From JBDWFY01 sp965275915 (GTDB lineage Bacteria > Pseudomonadota > Alphaproteobacteria > Rhizobiales > Stappiaceae): a stretch of DNA of 64,000 bases. Each line of letters starts with the position of its first letter. Within the stretch, counting starts at the first letter, position 1. Positions 8,322 through 17,700 of the stretch are shown in pieces. The position numbers and the translations under genes are program-made. The notes below the pieces were generated by a model. The model was not told the DNA's origin, did not search any database, and worked only from the letters and a program-made list of their open reading frames with translations. The stretch covers positions 248,001 through 312,000 of the forward strand of contig CBDHYI010000008.1 in the NCBI GenBank assembly GCA_965275915.1, in the 5' to 3' direction.

Positions 8322-9332
8322 ATGGGCGCCTTGCGCAAACTTGCTGACATTGTGCAGCTTGGCAAAAACGCGGATGTGGGCGCGCTGGTCGACGCGTTGT
8401 TGGATCTTGTCCAGGAAAAGCAGGAAGAGGCCCCCGATGCACTGGGGCAGTTGCTGTCGGAAATCATTCTGAGCGCTTACCCGAAACTGTCGCCTGAAAC
8501 CCGTCGCTCGGTGGCCGAACGGACAGGCCCCTCAATGCTTTTGTCCAAGCCGCTGGCGTTGCGGCTTGCCACGGACGACATCGAGATCGCGCGGCCGGTC
8601 CTTCGCGCTTCCCCTGTCCTTTCGGACCATGATCTGATTGATCTCGTCCCGGATCTGGGCACGGAACATCTTCAGGAAATTGCAGCCCGGCAGACTTTGG
8701 GAACCGATCTTCAGGGCATCATCGACAAGCGGGCGGTTTCATCCAAGCCCGAGGCTGGACTGGATTGCCCCGACCTCCTGTTTGTCGACCCCTCCGGGAG
8801 CGTAGCGGTTTCAGAAGGCCCGATTGTGCAATCAGAAGTTGATAGCGGCAGCATCGATGAAACGGATATGGCACCCGACACGGAAGGGGAAGCCGACGGG
8901 TTCGATTGCGATGGACCGGACACGGTTCCGGCTTTCGTTCCGGAGCAGCCGGCGTCGGAGCCGGTCGAAGAGGATCCCGGTGTCCTGGCTTTGGTCGATG
9001 CCGTCCGTGCACGCCGATTGACGGCGAGCGACGCCTTGCGTCGACTGTGCTCGGAGAGCAGGCAGGACCGCGTCGCCTCCCTGTTGGGTCATCTTTGCAA
9101 TATGCCTCAAATGGCGGCGTTGCCGATCCTCCTGAGCGCCGATGATCAGCTCCTTGCCGCCGCATGCCGCACGATCGATGTGGACATGGCTGCCTACAAG
9201 TTGTTGGCGGATTGGCGCGGTGATCACCTTCAACTGACCTCCATGGAGCGCAGGCATGCCCTGCTGCGCTACAAGGCGCTGTCTCAAAAGCGCGCGCTGA
9301 CCGTTCTCAATCAAAAACGGGCGTTTCGCTGA
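8322..9332 (+). CDS. DUF2336 domain protein
   Basis: The 336-residue soluble protein has no signal peptide or membrane span. The segment around 85-110 (RLATDDIEIARPVLRASPVL followed by SDHDLIDLV and an IAARQTL helix) is the hallmark of DUF2336, a helical-repeat family of alphaproteobacteria without an assigned biochemical role. Residues about 145-215 are acidic and low in complexity (DSGSIDETDMAPDTEGEAD), probably a disordered linker, before a second helical block (LALVDAVRARRLTASDALRR). The ATG at 8322 has GAGG 11 bp upstream. It is followed on the same strand by the extensin-like gene after 122 bp; co-transcription is possible but not shown. Confidence 0.75.
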   Translation: MGALRKLADIVQLGKNADVGALVDALLDLVQEKQEEAPDALGQLLSEIILSAYPKLSPETRRSVAERTGPSMLLSKPLALRLATDDIEIARPVLRASPVLSDHDLIDLVPDLGTEHLQEIAARQTLGTDLQGIIDKRAVSSKPEAGLDCPDLLFVDPSGSVAVSEGPIVQSEVDSGSIDETDMAPDTEGEADGFDCDGPDTVPAFVPEQPASEPVEEDPGVLALVDAVRARRLTASDALRRLCSESRQDRVASLLGHLCNMPQMAALPILLSADDQLLAAACRTIDVDMAAYKLLADWRGDHLQLTSMERRHALLRYKALSQKRALTVLNQKRAFR

Positions 9333-9454
9333 CACTGTTTCATCGCAGCGGGCATATTCCTTTCCTCTTGGTGATCCCTGTTTCAACTGTTGTATTTTCG
9401 GCCTTTACCCGCAGCACGTTTTGCGGTCATCTGAGAAAAAGCGTCGGAGGGGAC

Positions 9455-10285
9455 ATGACGGGTATGCAATTGCGCCGATTGCGGGCGTTAACGTTGGTTA
9501 TCCTGGCAGCGCCCTTTTTTCCGGCAGAAGCGATCGCTCAGGACATTCCCGTTCCCAAGCCTGAAACATCCAAAAGCGTTCTTCCGGCCGAAAAAGAAGC
9601 CGGGCCATTGCCCACGGCCTCCGTCACGCCTCTGCCTGCCGAGAAACCCTCAAGTCCCGTTACAAATGCGGTCAAAGACATTGCCTCACGTTTGACGGCA
9701 GGCGAAGAGACGGCGGAATATAAACACCCGCCGGAAAGGCCAAAGAAGGCTGAAAAATGCGATATTCCGGGACTGGTTTACGAAAAACTTCTGGAAGTTG
9801 ACGGACCGGATGCCTGCGGCATTGACAATCCGGTTCGGATTTCGGGCGTCGGCGAAACGATAGTCTTTTCGACCAAAGCCGAGCTGTCCTGCGCCATGGC
9901 GGCGAAGATCAAGAACTGGCTCGGGGAGGATGTTCGCAACGCTGCCAAAAAGCACCTGAAAACAGAGCTGACCGGGATACGTGTCGCCGCCTCTTATGTC
10001 TGCCGTCGGCGCAACAACAAGCCGGACGGAAAATACTCCGAGCATTCCTTCGGAAAGGCGATTGATATTTCATTATACAGAATGGGGGACGGCACGTCTG
10101 TGAGCGTCAGAGACGACTGGCGCCCGGACGGGCCGAAGCGCGAATTTCTTCAGGAAATCCGAAAGGCGGCCTGCAGCCGGTTCACCACTGTCCTCACCCC
10201 GGATGGCGATGCCTATCATCAGGATCATATGCACCTGGATATGGGCTGCCACGGTAAAACATGCACCTATCTGATCTGCAGCTGA
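9455..10285 (+). CDS. Extensin-like domain protein, exported
   Basis: The chosen start at 9455 has GGAGGGG just upstream and opens a signal peptide (LRRLRALTLVILAAPFFPAE, then AIAQ as likely cleavage site), giving 276 residues. An in-frame upstream codon would only add a tail without a ribosome site. A proline-rich linker (about 30-100) leads to the C-terminal extensin-like domain (about 105-276). This has CDIPGLVYEKL, ELSCAMAAKIKNWL, a SEHSFGKAIDIS segment and YHQDHMHLDMGCHG. The His and Asp residues in the last two resemble the zinc site of D-Ala-D-Ala carboxypeptidase-fold enzymes, so a role in periplasmic peptidoglycan processing is plausible but unproven. Several cysteines suggest disulfides. 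Confidence 0.85.
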   Translation: MTGMQLRRLRALTLVILAAPFFPAEAIAQDIPVPKPETSKSVLPAEKEAGPLPTASVTPLPAEKPSSPVTNAVKDIASRLTAGEETAEYKHPPERPKKAEKCDIPGLVYEKLLEVDGPDACGIDNPVRISGVGETIVFSTKAELSCAMAAKIKNWLGEDVRNAAKKHLKTELTGIRVAASYVCRRRNNKPDGKYSEHSFGKAIDISLYRMGDGTSVSVRDDWRPDGPKREFLQEIRKAACSRFTTVLTPDGDAYHQDHMHLDMGCHGKTCTYLICS

Positions 10286-10300
10286 TAACCGGTCGAAAAA

Positions 10301-10329
10301 CAAGGTCCGGAGGTGGCACTCGGACCTTG
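10301..10329. terminator. Terminator between the extensin-like and BA14K genes
   Basis: A perfect 9-bp stem (CAAGGTCCG with CGGACCTTG) encloses an 11-base loop. On the minus strand the stem runs into TTGTTTTT, so it mainly ends the BA14K transcript. On the plus strand it follows the extensin-like gene by 15 bp. Confidence 0.75.
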
Positions 10330-10351
10330 GGGAATTGTTTATACCGACTGT

Positions 10352-10819
10352 TCAGCGGCAGAGGCGGCGAGGACCGTTATAGGGCTGAAACGTGCCGCTG
10401 GCCGGATCGAAGCTCCGATATTTGGCGTGGCAGTAGTCGTACCACTCCGGCGTCCAGGGCCGGGGCGCGTAGCTGTAAACCGGGGGAGCCGGCCGATAGA
10501 CGGGCGCCGGTGCCGCACGGTATACCGGCGCGGGGCGATAGGCCCGGTGCGGATGATAGACCGGTCCGCGATAGCGGGGAGGCGGGGCATAGCGCGGCTG
10601 GTTCAGCGAATTGCCGATGATCAGCCCGGTTGCCAGACCGATCGCGCCACCGACCAGAGCGGGTCCCAGATCATTGTTTCTGTGACGCCGATGACCGACT
10701 TTATGATAATGGGAATCCTGCCAGTATCCATCGGCTTTGGCGCTGGTTGCAGTCAAAGTGGCCGGAACCGCGAGAATGGTTGCCATGGCAACAGCTGTGA
10801 GACGTTTGGCGATGTTCAT
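10352..10819 (-). CDS. BA14K-family exported protein
   Basis: The 155-residue protein has a signal peptide (NIAKRLTAVAMATILAVPAT, likely cut after TSAKA), then a His/Arg-rich stretch and a glycine-rich hydrophobic segment (ALVGGAIGLATGLIIG) that could insert in a membrane. A Pro-Tyr-Arg repeat region (about 75-120) follows. The C-terminal motif YCHAKYRSFDPASGTFQPYN is the BA14K signature, named after a Brucella immunoreactive protein reported to be lectin-like. It is likely a periplasmic or outer-surface protein; its molecular role is not settled. The 57-codon gene at 10912-11085 lies upstream on the same strand, 92 bp away. Confidence 0.88.
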   Translation of the reverse strand: MNIAKRLTAVAMATILAVPATLTATSAKADGYWQDSHYHKVGHRRHRNNDLGPALVGGAIGLATGLIIGNSLNQPRYAPPPRYRGPVYHPHRAYRPAPVYRAAPAPVYRPAPPVYSYAPRPWTPEWYDYCHAKYRSFDPASGTFQPYNGPRRLCR

Positions 10820-10911
10820 TTTCGAGCTCCGTATCTGCTCTGTTTGTTGGCGTTTGAGTGTTATGGCAGATAGACGCTGAATACGGTCTGAGATGACCGT
10901 TCATATTGTGT

Positions 10912-11085
10912 TCATCTTGGCGTGTCCTCGGGGAGGATCATGGAATCGAGCGTGCGCCAGTCCGGCTTTTGAAGTTTCCCAACGGCGCTGGACATCCGCC
11001 TTTTGAGCCAGTCGCGGCAATGAGCCCGTTTCCTGAAGTCTGCGTAAGAGACATCAGACGGATTTCCTGGGTTCTGTCGGGGCAT
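10912..11085 (-). CDS. Small basic protein of 57 residues, unknown function
   Basis: A frame starts at the ATG at 11085, preceded by GAGGAGGAC at ideal spacing, and ends with TGA at 10912. The product opens MPRQNPGNPSDVSYADFRKR and ends TLDSMILPEDTPR. It is rich in Arg, Lys and Trp (DWLKRRM, QKPDWRTLD) and has no hydrophobic stretch, so it should be cytoplasmic. No family is recognised. The ribosome site and the protein-like composition are the evidence that it is real. It may share a transcript with the BA14K gene that follows after 92 bp. Confidence 0.65.
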   Translation of the reverse strand: MPRQNPGNPSDVSYADFRKRAHCRDWLKRRMSSAVGKLQKPDWRTLDSMILPEDTPR

Positions 11086-11212
11086 GGTTCGTCCTCCTCA
11101 TATGATGAGTTGGTTTTCTTACAGGTCTCGTGCGGCTTTCATTTCGGCAGGAATCGCCATTTGCCGCGGCGGTTGGCATTCTCTGGAACTGGATATTAAG
11201 TGTTTGAAAGGG

Positions 11213-11389
11213 TTAAAGATTAATCTGACCCTTCAGTGCCAGCGGCTTTTCCCGGCGCCACAACGGCTCTGATGTCCGGACGGCGGTGGGGGCCTTTTTG
11301 GCAACCAGGTTTTGACATTTGCGGCGGCTCTTTTGCCTGACGATAATCAGGGCCTTTTCCGGTGCGGAAGCGGGTCCGTCGGTGGTCAT
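11213..11389 (-). CDS. Possible small basic protein of 58 residues
   Basis: A frame from the ATG at 11389 to TAA at 11213 has AAGAGG about nine bases upstream. The product opens MTTDGPASAPEKALIIVRQK and continues with SRRKCQNLVAKK and SEPLWRREKPLAL, so it is short, basic and without membrane segments. The frame stays open further upstream (to about 11497), but no ribosome site supports a longer form. I do not recognise it. It lies between the 57-codon gene and the multicopper oxidase, both on the same strand. It may be a chance frame. Confidence 0.4.
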   Translation of the reverse strand: MTTDGPASAPEKALIIVRQKSRRKCQNLVAKKAPTAVRTSEPLWRREKPLALKGQINL

Positions 11390-11523
11390 ATCGAAGCACC
11401 TCTTCTTGAAGGGCGGTTTCTTACCGTCAATTATATGAGGGAGCGACATGACCGTAGGCTTGCCGAAAGATGAAATATTGGCAATGTTTCCCGCCACCGC
11501 AGACTGTGGGCGCGGTTCCAGTG

Positions 11524-12915
11524 TCAGGAAATGCGGATAAAGCCCGCCATCCCGGTTTTTTGATGTTCGATTATATGGCAGTGAATCAGCCAGTCACCCG
11601 GGTTGTCGGCGACCAGGGCGACGTCGATTTGTTCATCCGGCCGAACAAGCGCCGTGTCGGTTATGAGCGGCGGCAGGAGGCGTTTGTTTGATCTCAGAAG
11701 TTGAAACGCGAGCCCGTGAAGGTGGACCGGATGGCTGTGCGGCGTTCTGTTTTTCAGGCTGAGAATATAGCTTCTGCCCAGTTTCAACTCAGCCAGCGGG
11801 GTCATTGGATCCGCCGGAAGACCGTTCCAGGGACGGCGATTGATCGCCCAGAACGAGAACCCGAGCGTTCCGCAAAAACCTGATTTCGGAACCTGTTCCG
11901 CAGTGGCGGTGAATTCGAGCGGTATGACAGCCGCAGATTTAAGATCCGGGACCGATACGGGATTGGCGGGAAGAGGCCTCACATCCCGGATGTCGCGATT
12001 TAAAGAACTGCCCGATGCCCTCAGCACGGCAATGGTCCAGGGGCTCGTGGTTGACAGGTTTCTGAGTTCAACCTCTTTTCCCTCTTCGTCCGGCATTCGG
12101 ATAACGAGGTCCAGCCTTTGACCCGGACCAAGGGATTCCTGCTCAAAGCGAATGACAGCGGGTGTCGGAAATCCGTCCTTCGCTACGATCGCTGCCTCGC
12201 CGTTTGTGACTCCGAGCTTATAAATGCGTGTCACGTCACTGATGAGAATTCGGAGGCGCACAAGACCGCCGGCCGGTGCCGAATGTACCGGTTTTTGGAC
12301 CCAGTTTGCTGTTTTTACCGTGCCGTGTGTCCCCGCGCGGGCGCTTTTTCTGGCTTTATAGAGCGGAATGAACTGCCCGTCCGACGCCAGGCGCCAGTCC
12401 CGAAGATTAAGAACGATGTCCGCATCAAATCCCGGATCGACCGTTTCCCTCACAATCAGAGGTCCGTTAAGACCGAAGCTCATTTGTTCAAGCGTATTGC
12501 AATGGGGATGATACCAGAAAGTCCCGGCATCCGGCGGTGTGAAGCGGTAGTCAAAGGATTCACCCTTATAAACATAGGGCTGCGTCAAGAAGGGAACGCC
12601 GTCCATATCGTTTGGCAGCCGCAGACCATGCCAGTGAATCGTGGTCGGCTCGGGGAGTTCATTGACAAGACGGGCATGAAAAGGTCTCCCTTGCCGCGCG
12701 TAAAGGGTCGGTGCCGGCGCCTCAGGCCGATAGGAATAAATCCCCTCGGTGGTTTTGCCTTTGACCAGCTCAAACCGGGTTGAAACCGGCTTGAGCATAT
12801 GCGGTTGGGCGGCCGCGTTTCTGCTGCTGAGAACCGAGGCCATGCCGCCGCCCGCAAGACAGGTTCCCAGACCCACGGCCGATTTCAGGATGGTGCGGCG
12901 CGATATTTCTGGCAT
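11524..12915 (-). CDS. Multicopper oxidase, Tat-exported
   Basis: The 463-residue protein starts with a twin-arginine signal (ISRRTILKSAVGLGTC) and an alanine-rich cleavage region, so it is exported folded to the periplasm. Three cupredoxin domains follow. All four copper-ligand motifs are visible: TTIHWHGLR (about 95), TFWYHPHCNT (about 135), SHPVHLHGLAF (about 395) and the C-terminal HCHIIEHQKTGM (about 445), which supplies the type 1 His-Cys-His-Met site. Such enzymes oxidise Cu(I), Fe(II), phenols or other reductants with oxygen. CueO-like methionine-rich segments are not obvious, so the substrate stays open. I see no copper-resistance genes beside it. Confidence 0.9.
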   Translation of the reverse strand: MPEISRRTILKSAVGLGTCLAGGGMASVLSSRNAAAQPHMLKPVSTRFELVKGKTTEGIYSYRPEAPAPTLYARQGRPFHARLVNELPEPTTIHWHGLRLPNDMDGVPFLTQPYVYKGESFDYRFTPPDAGTFWYHPHCNTLEQMSFGLNGPLIVRETVDPGFDADIVLNLRDWRLASDGQFIPLYKARKSARAGTHGTVKTANWVQKPVHSAPAGGLVRLRILISDVTRIYKLGVTNGEAAIVAKDGFPTPAVIRFEQESLGPGQRLDLVIRMPDEEGKEVELRNLSTTSPWTIAVLRASGSSLNRDIRDVRPLPANPVSVPDLKSAAVIPLEFTATAEQVPKSGFCGTLGFSFWAINRRPWNGLPADPMTPLAELKLGRSYILSLKNRTPHSHPVHLHGLAFQLLRSNKRLLPPLITDTALVRPDEQIDVALVADNPGDWLIHCHIIEHQKTGMAGFIRIS

Positions 12916-13087
12916 GTTCAGATCAACCGATGATTATATGAGGCGTGTCGGGTAAAACCTGCATTTAATTAGCAAGTTATTTCGTGCTCGAAAATACCGG
13001 AAACACCTGATGGCGCGGAGACCGTAACCTGGGATACCCTCTCTTCGGAAGCTGTCAGATACGCTCAAAATGAGCAGGATGCGCATA

Positions 13088-13852
13088 ATGAACAAGCCGC
13101 AAACGCCCATTCTGGAAACCAGCGACGACGCCCGATCGCAGGCCAAAGACCTGATGCGCACGGTGCGCTTCGGGGCGCTGGCCGTTATTGAGCCGGAAAC
13201 CGGACATCCGCTTGCAAGCCGCGTCGCCGTTGCATCCGACATGGACGGCACGCCGGTCATCCTGATCTCGAAGCTGTCCGGCCACACGCGCGCCCTGGAA
13301 GCCGACAATCGCTGCTCCTTGCTCCTGGGTGAACCGGGCAAAGGGGATCCGCTCGCCCACCCCAGGATCAGCCTGTTTGCCGAGGCGGAGGTGCTTCAGC
13401 GCGAGTCCGAGCAAAACAGGCAGATGCGCCTTCGCTATCTCCGGCGCCATCCGAAAGCGGCGCTCTATGTCGACTTTCCCGATTTTGCCTTTTACCGGCT
13501 GACAGTTTTACGTGCGAGTCTGAACGGTGGCTTCGGCAAAGCGTATGAACTGGAAACGGCCGACATGATCTTGAAAAGGCCCTGGCTCAGGCAGTTTTCG
13601 GAGCAGGAAGCGGGGATTGTCGAGCATATGAACGATGATCATGCCGATGCTGTTTCTCTTTATGCCACCGTCCTTTGTTCGGGCGATGCCGGTCCCTGGA
13701 AGCTGGCCGGAGTCGACCCTGACGGCGTCGATCTCGTTCTGAACGATACGGCTCTGCGTCTTCGCTTTCCGGAACCGCTGGAAAAGCCTGAGGACATCAG
13801 GCCCGTTCTGATCCAGCTGGCAAAAGATGCGAGATCACGTCGAGAAACGTGA
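13088..13852 (+). CDS. HugZ-like split-barrel protein with DUF2470 domain
   Basis: Residues about 10-150 form the pyridoxamine-oxidase-like split beta-barrel (DLMRTVRFGALAVIEPETGH, ISKLSGHTRAL, CSLLLGEPG). Residues about 170-250 form the DUF2470 domain (EQEAGIVEHMNDDHADAVSL). This pair defines the HugZ/HutZ class, some members of which degrade heme to release iron, and a heme or flavin ligand is likely. The start at 13088 has AGGA eight bases upstream; two upstream in-frame ATGs (13070, 13079) lack a good site. Neighbours show no heme uptake genes, so an iron role is only an inference from family. Confidence 0.82.
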   Translation: MNKPQTPILETSDDARSQAKDLMRTVRFGALAVIEPETGHPLASRVAVASDMDGTPVILISKLSGHTRALEADNRCSLLLGEPGKGDPLAHPRISLFAEAEVLQRESEQNRQMRLRYLRRHPKAALYVDFPDFAFYRLTVLRASLNGGFGKAYELETADMILKRPWLRQFSEQEAGIVEHMNDDHADAVSLYATVLCSGDAGPWKLAGVDPDGVDLVLNDTALRLRFPEPLEKPEDIRPVLIQLAKDARSRRET

Positions 13853-13891
13853 GGCTCAGCAGAGTGCAACAGGCGAAGGCAGCGGGGAGAG

Positions 13892-14632
13892 CTATTCCGG
13901 TTTGCGGGCGCTGACAACAATGCAGCTGGGATTTTCAAGATACCACCCGACTTTTTCGGCCTCCTCGGATTTGTCCTCAGGCATTTTGAGCGGATGCCAT
14001 GTGATATCGACCAGTCCCGCTTCCGTTAAAGCGTGTTCGTGTGCCGCCTTGCTCCATTGCCACATGTGGGCCTCAAAATCCCCTATGACCAGCCTGTATT
14101 CGGGCGGGTCGATGATCTTGTATTTAAAACCGAACACCTCTTCCATGTCAGGATACTGCGTTTCGAAATCGTAATCAGGATTGATCGTGTAGCAGAGAAA
14201 GCGGCCCCCGGGCCTGACATTGCGGCCGATCAGGGCTCCCATCCTGTTCAGATCCGCTTCGCTGGGCGCGTAATGGAACAGATACATTGACGTCATGAGG
14301 TCAACCGGATGAATAAGCTGAAAGTCCGTATCTCGTGCATCGCCGATGCGAAAAGTCAGATTTTGAAACTTCCGGCTGCCGTCTTCCAAAAGATTTTGGG
14401 CCGCTGCGTTCGCAATCATCTCGGCGGAGATATCCATGCCATGGACACTGTGGGCGCCCCGCTCCATCAGAAAGCGGGACAGGCGGCCCTCACCGCAGGC
14501 GAGGTCAAGGATATTGAGGCCTTCAACAGAGCCCAGCTGTTCGAGAAACGTTGTCCATTCGAGCAGGGAATAAAGGCTCTCCGTGACACTCCAATCCCGA
14601 TAGGTTTTGGAGTCCTCATCATAATCGGTCAT
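13892..14632 (-). CDS. Class I SAM-dependent methyltransferase
   Basis: The 246-residue protein starts at the ATG at 14632, with GGGAGG just upstream. LNILDLACGEGRLSRFLMER (about 35-55) is the SAM-binding loop, VHGMDISAEMI the acidic second strand, and LMTSMYLFHYAPSEADL motif IV; the core is a standard Rossmann fold of the ubiquinone/toxin methyltransferase type. The substrate cannot be inferred. It stands convergent to the HugZ-like gene with a 39-bp gap and follows the hydantoinase gene on the same strand after about 120 bp. Confidence 0.8.
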   Translation of the reverse strand: MTDYDEDSKTYRDWSVTESLYSLLEWTTFLEQLGSVEGLNILDLACGEGRLSRFLMERGAHSVHGMDISAEMIANAAAQNLLEDGSRKFQNLTFRIGDARDTDFQLIHPVDLMTSMYLFHYAPSEADLNRMGALIGRNVRPGGRFLCYTINPDYDFETQYPDMEEVFGFKYKIIDPPEYRLVIGDFEAHMWQWSKAAHEHALTEAGLVDITWHPLKMPEDKSEEAEKVGWYLENPSCIVVSARKPE

Positions 14633-14751
14633 GGCACCTCCCAAGCCCTGGCCCGAATTCTGACCTGTGGTCTGTAATTATAGAGGGTAACTGCCCTTTC
14701 CCAAAATGCCGGGGCAGGGGTCAGAAGAAACCATCTCAGTTAGACACTGCT

Positions 14752-17700
14752 TTAAGAAGCTTTCCCATAGCCTCCTGCGGTCGGTGTGATCACGGTAACG
14801 GCCTCACCGGCCTTCAGGACCGTCTGGTCGCACCCCTCCAGTTCCTCAACCGATCCGTCGGCCCGCCTTACCAGCGTCCGTCCCAGTTGGCCGTCTTCCC
14901 CGCCGTTAAGGCCGTGGGGGTGGATCTTGCGATGGGACGAAAGGATGGCGCAATCCATTTCCTCAAGAAAACGGATGGTTCGCTGTGTGCCGTCGCCGGC
15001 ATGCCACCGACCTTTGCCGCCGGAGTCCGCGCGAATATGAAAATCCTCCAGAAGCACCGGATAGCGCGATTCCAGAATTTCCGGATCGGTCAGACGGGAG
15101 TTGGTCATATGAACATGAACGCCGTCGGTGCCGTTAAAGCCCGGTCCGGCGGGCGATCCGGAACAGAGGGTTTCGTAATACTGGTAGGTATCGTTGCCAA
15201 AGGTCAGATTGTTCATCGAGCCCTGGCTGTTTGCCATTGCATCGAGCGCGCCGAACAGTGCGTTGGTCACGTGCTGGCTGGTTTCCACATTGCCCGCAAC
15301 AACGGCGCGCGGATAGGACGGCTTCAGCATCGAGCCTTCCGGCACAACGATATTGATCGGTCTCAGGCACCCGGCATTCATGGGAATATCGCCCTCGACC
15401 ATAACGCGGAAACAGTAAAGGACGGCTGCCCGTGTCACCGGTTCGGGCGCGTTGAAATTGTTGTCCCTGGCGGGGGAGGTGCCGGTAAAATCGACCGTTG
15501 CCTGCCGTTTGTCCCGGTCGACGGAGATCTTCACCTTGATGATCGAGTCCTGGTCGGTCCGGTAGGTGAATTCAGAATCCTTCAGCGCGTCGATAACCCG
15601 GGCCACACTCTCCGCCGCGTTGTCCTGCACATGCCCCATATAGGCCTGCACGACATCCAGCCCGAAATGATCGACCATCTTGCGCAGCTCCTGAACGCCC
15701 TTTTCATTGGCAGCGATCTGGGCTTTCAGATCCGCGACATTCTGGTGCGCATTTCTGGCCGGGTGGGGGTGATCTGTCAGAACGCGGATCAGTTCGGCTT
15801 CGCAGAAGCGCCCCTTGTCGACAATCTTGAAATTATCGATCAGGACACCTTCCTCATCCACCGTCGTTGCCCGCGGTGTCATCGACCCGGGGGCCGTACC
15901 GCCAACATCCGCGTGGTGGCCGCGGGAGGCGGTCCAGAACAGGATTTCCTCCCCGTTGTCGTCAAAGACAGGCGTTACCACTGTGATGTCGGGCAGATGT
16001 GTACCGCCATTGTAAGGCGCGTTGAGCGCAAACACGTCACCGTCGGAGACCCGGCCCTGATTCAGTTTGATTATGGTTTCAACAGAGCGGTCCATCGATC
16101 CCAGGTGAACCGGCATGTGGGGCGCGTTTGCGACCAGGGCGCCGTTTGCTTCAAACACGGCACAGGAAAAGTCGAGCCGTTCCTTGATGTTGACCGAATA
16201 GGCTGTGTTTTGCAGCGTCACGCCCATCTGTTCGGCAATCGACATAAAGAGGTTATTGAAGACTTCCAGCATCACCGGATCGGCGGTGGTGCCGATTGCC
16301 TGGGACCGGGTCAGCGGAACGGCGCGCGTCAGCACGACATGGTTCTTTGCGGTGATTTCGCCCTGCCAGCCATGTTCAACGACGATGGTCTGGTGCGGCT
16401 CAACAATCAGTGCCGGACCGTCGATCCTGTGTCCTGGTGCGAAGTCTTTTCGCAGGTGGATGCCCGCGTCGTGCCATGTTCCGTCGGAATAGATCTGGCT
16501 GGTCCTGTTTGCTTCAAGACGTTGCCGGGACAATTCTGCGTCCGGCTCCGCGATCCGTGCGCCGCCGCCGACACTTTCCACTTCGAGCGCTTCAATCACG
16601 ATCGGTTTGTCTTCGAAAACAAAGCCGAACTGTTTTTTGTGGGAGCGCTCGAAGTTCTCTTTCATGGTGTCATGGTCGGCGAGCGATATGGGAAGCGGGG
16701 TATCGGTACCCTCGTAACGCATGTGCGCGCGGGCAAAATGGTCTGTTTCGGACGCACCGATTCCCTGTCTTTGTAACTCGTCAGCCGTCTGGATCTGCAG
16801 TCGTTGGCGCAGCGTATCGATTTCTGAGAGCTCACCGGCCGCAAAGGGCCGGCCGACCGCCATCTGCCGGCTTGCACGGATGTCGGCAAGTCCCATGCCG
16901 TAGGCGGAGAGAATTCCGGAAAAAGGATGGATGAGGACCGTTTCCATGCCAAGGCTGTCCGCGACCGCACAGGCATGTTGCCCGCCGGCCCCACCAAAAC
17001 AGGTCAGCGTGTAATCGGTAACATCGTATCCCCGCTGCACCGAGATCTTCTTGATGGCATTGGCCATATTTTCAACGGCGATTTTGAGAAAACCGTCGGC
17101 GACCTCTTCCGGGCTGCGGCCGTCGCCGATCGTTTCGGCTAGTGCTGCGAATTCCGAACGGACAGCGTCGGCGTCAAGCGGCTGATCCTGGTTGGGGCCG
17201 AAGATTTTCGGAAATTGCTCGGGCAGGAGCTTGCCCGTCATCACGTTGGCATCGGTCACGGCAAGGGGGCCGCCGCGGCGATAGCAGCATGGGCCGGGAT
17301 TGGCACCGGCGCTGTCCGGTCCGACCTGGAACCGGCCGCTCTCAAAATGAAGAATCGATCCGCCGCCCGCGGCAACCGTATGAATGCGCATCATTGGAGC
17401 CCGCATCCTGACCCCCGCCACTTCCGTTTCAAAAGCGCGCTCGTAATGCCCTTCGTAATGGGAGACGTCGGTTGATGTCCCACCCATATCGAACCCGATG
17501 ACCTTCTCAAACCCGGCCATGGCGCTGGTTTCCACGGCGCCGACGACACCGCCGGCGGGACCGGACAGGATTGCATCCTTGCCCTGAAACAGATCGGCGG
17601 CGGTCAGTCCGCCTGACGACTGCATGAACATCAGGCGGCAGCGGGAATTCTCAAGATCGAGTTCTTCGGCAACCTGTTCAACATAACGGCGCAGGATCGG

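Noticed and set aside
14887..16776. A 629-codon plus-strand frame opposite the hydantoinase gene
   Set aside because: It mirrors the codon pattern of the real gene, is rich in His, Arg and Gly without domain motifs, and has no ribosome site.
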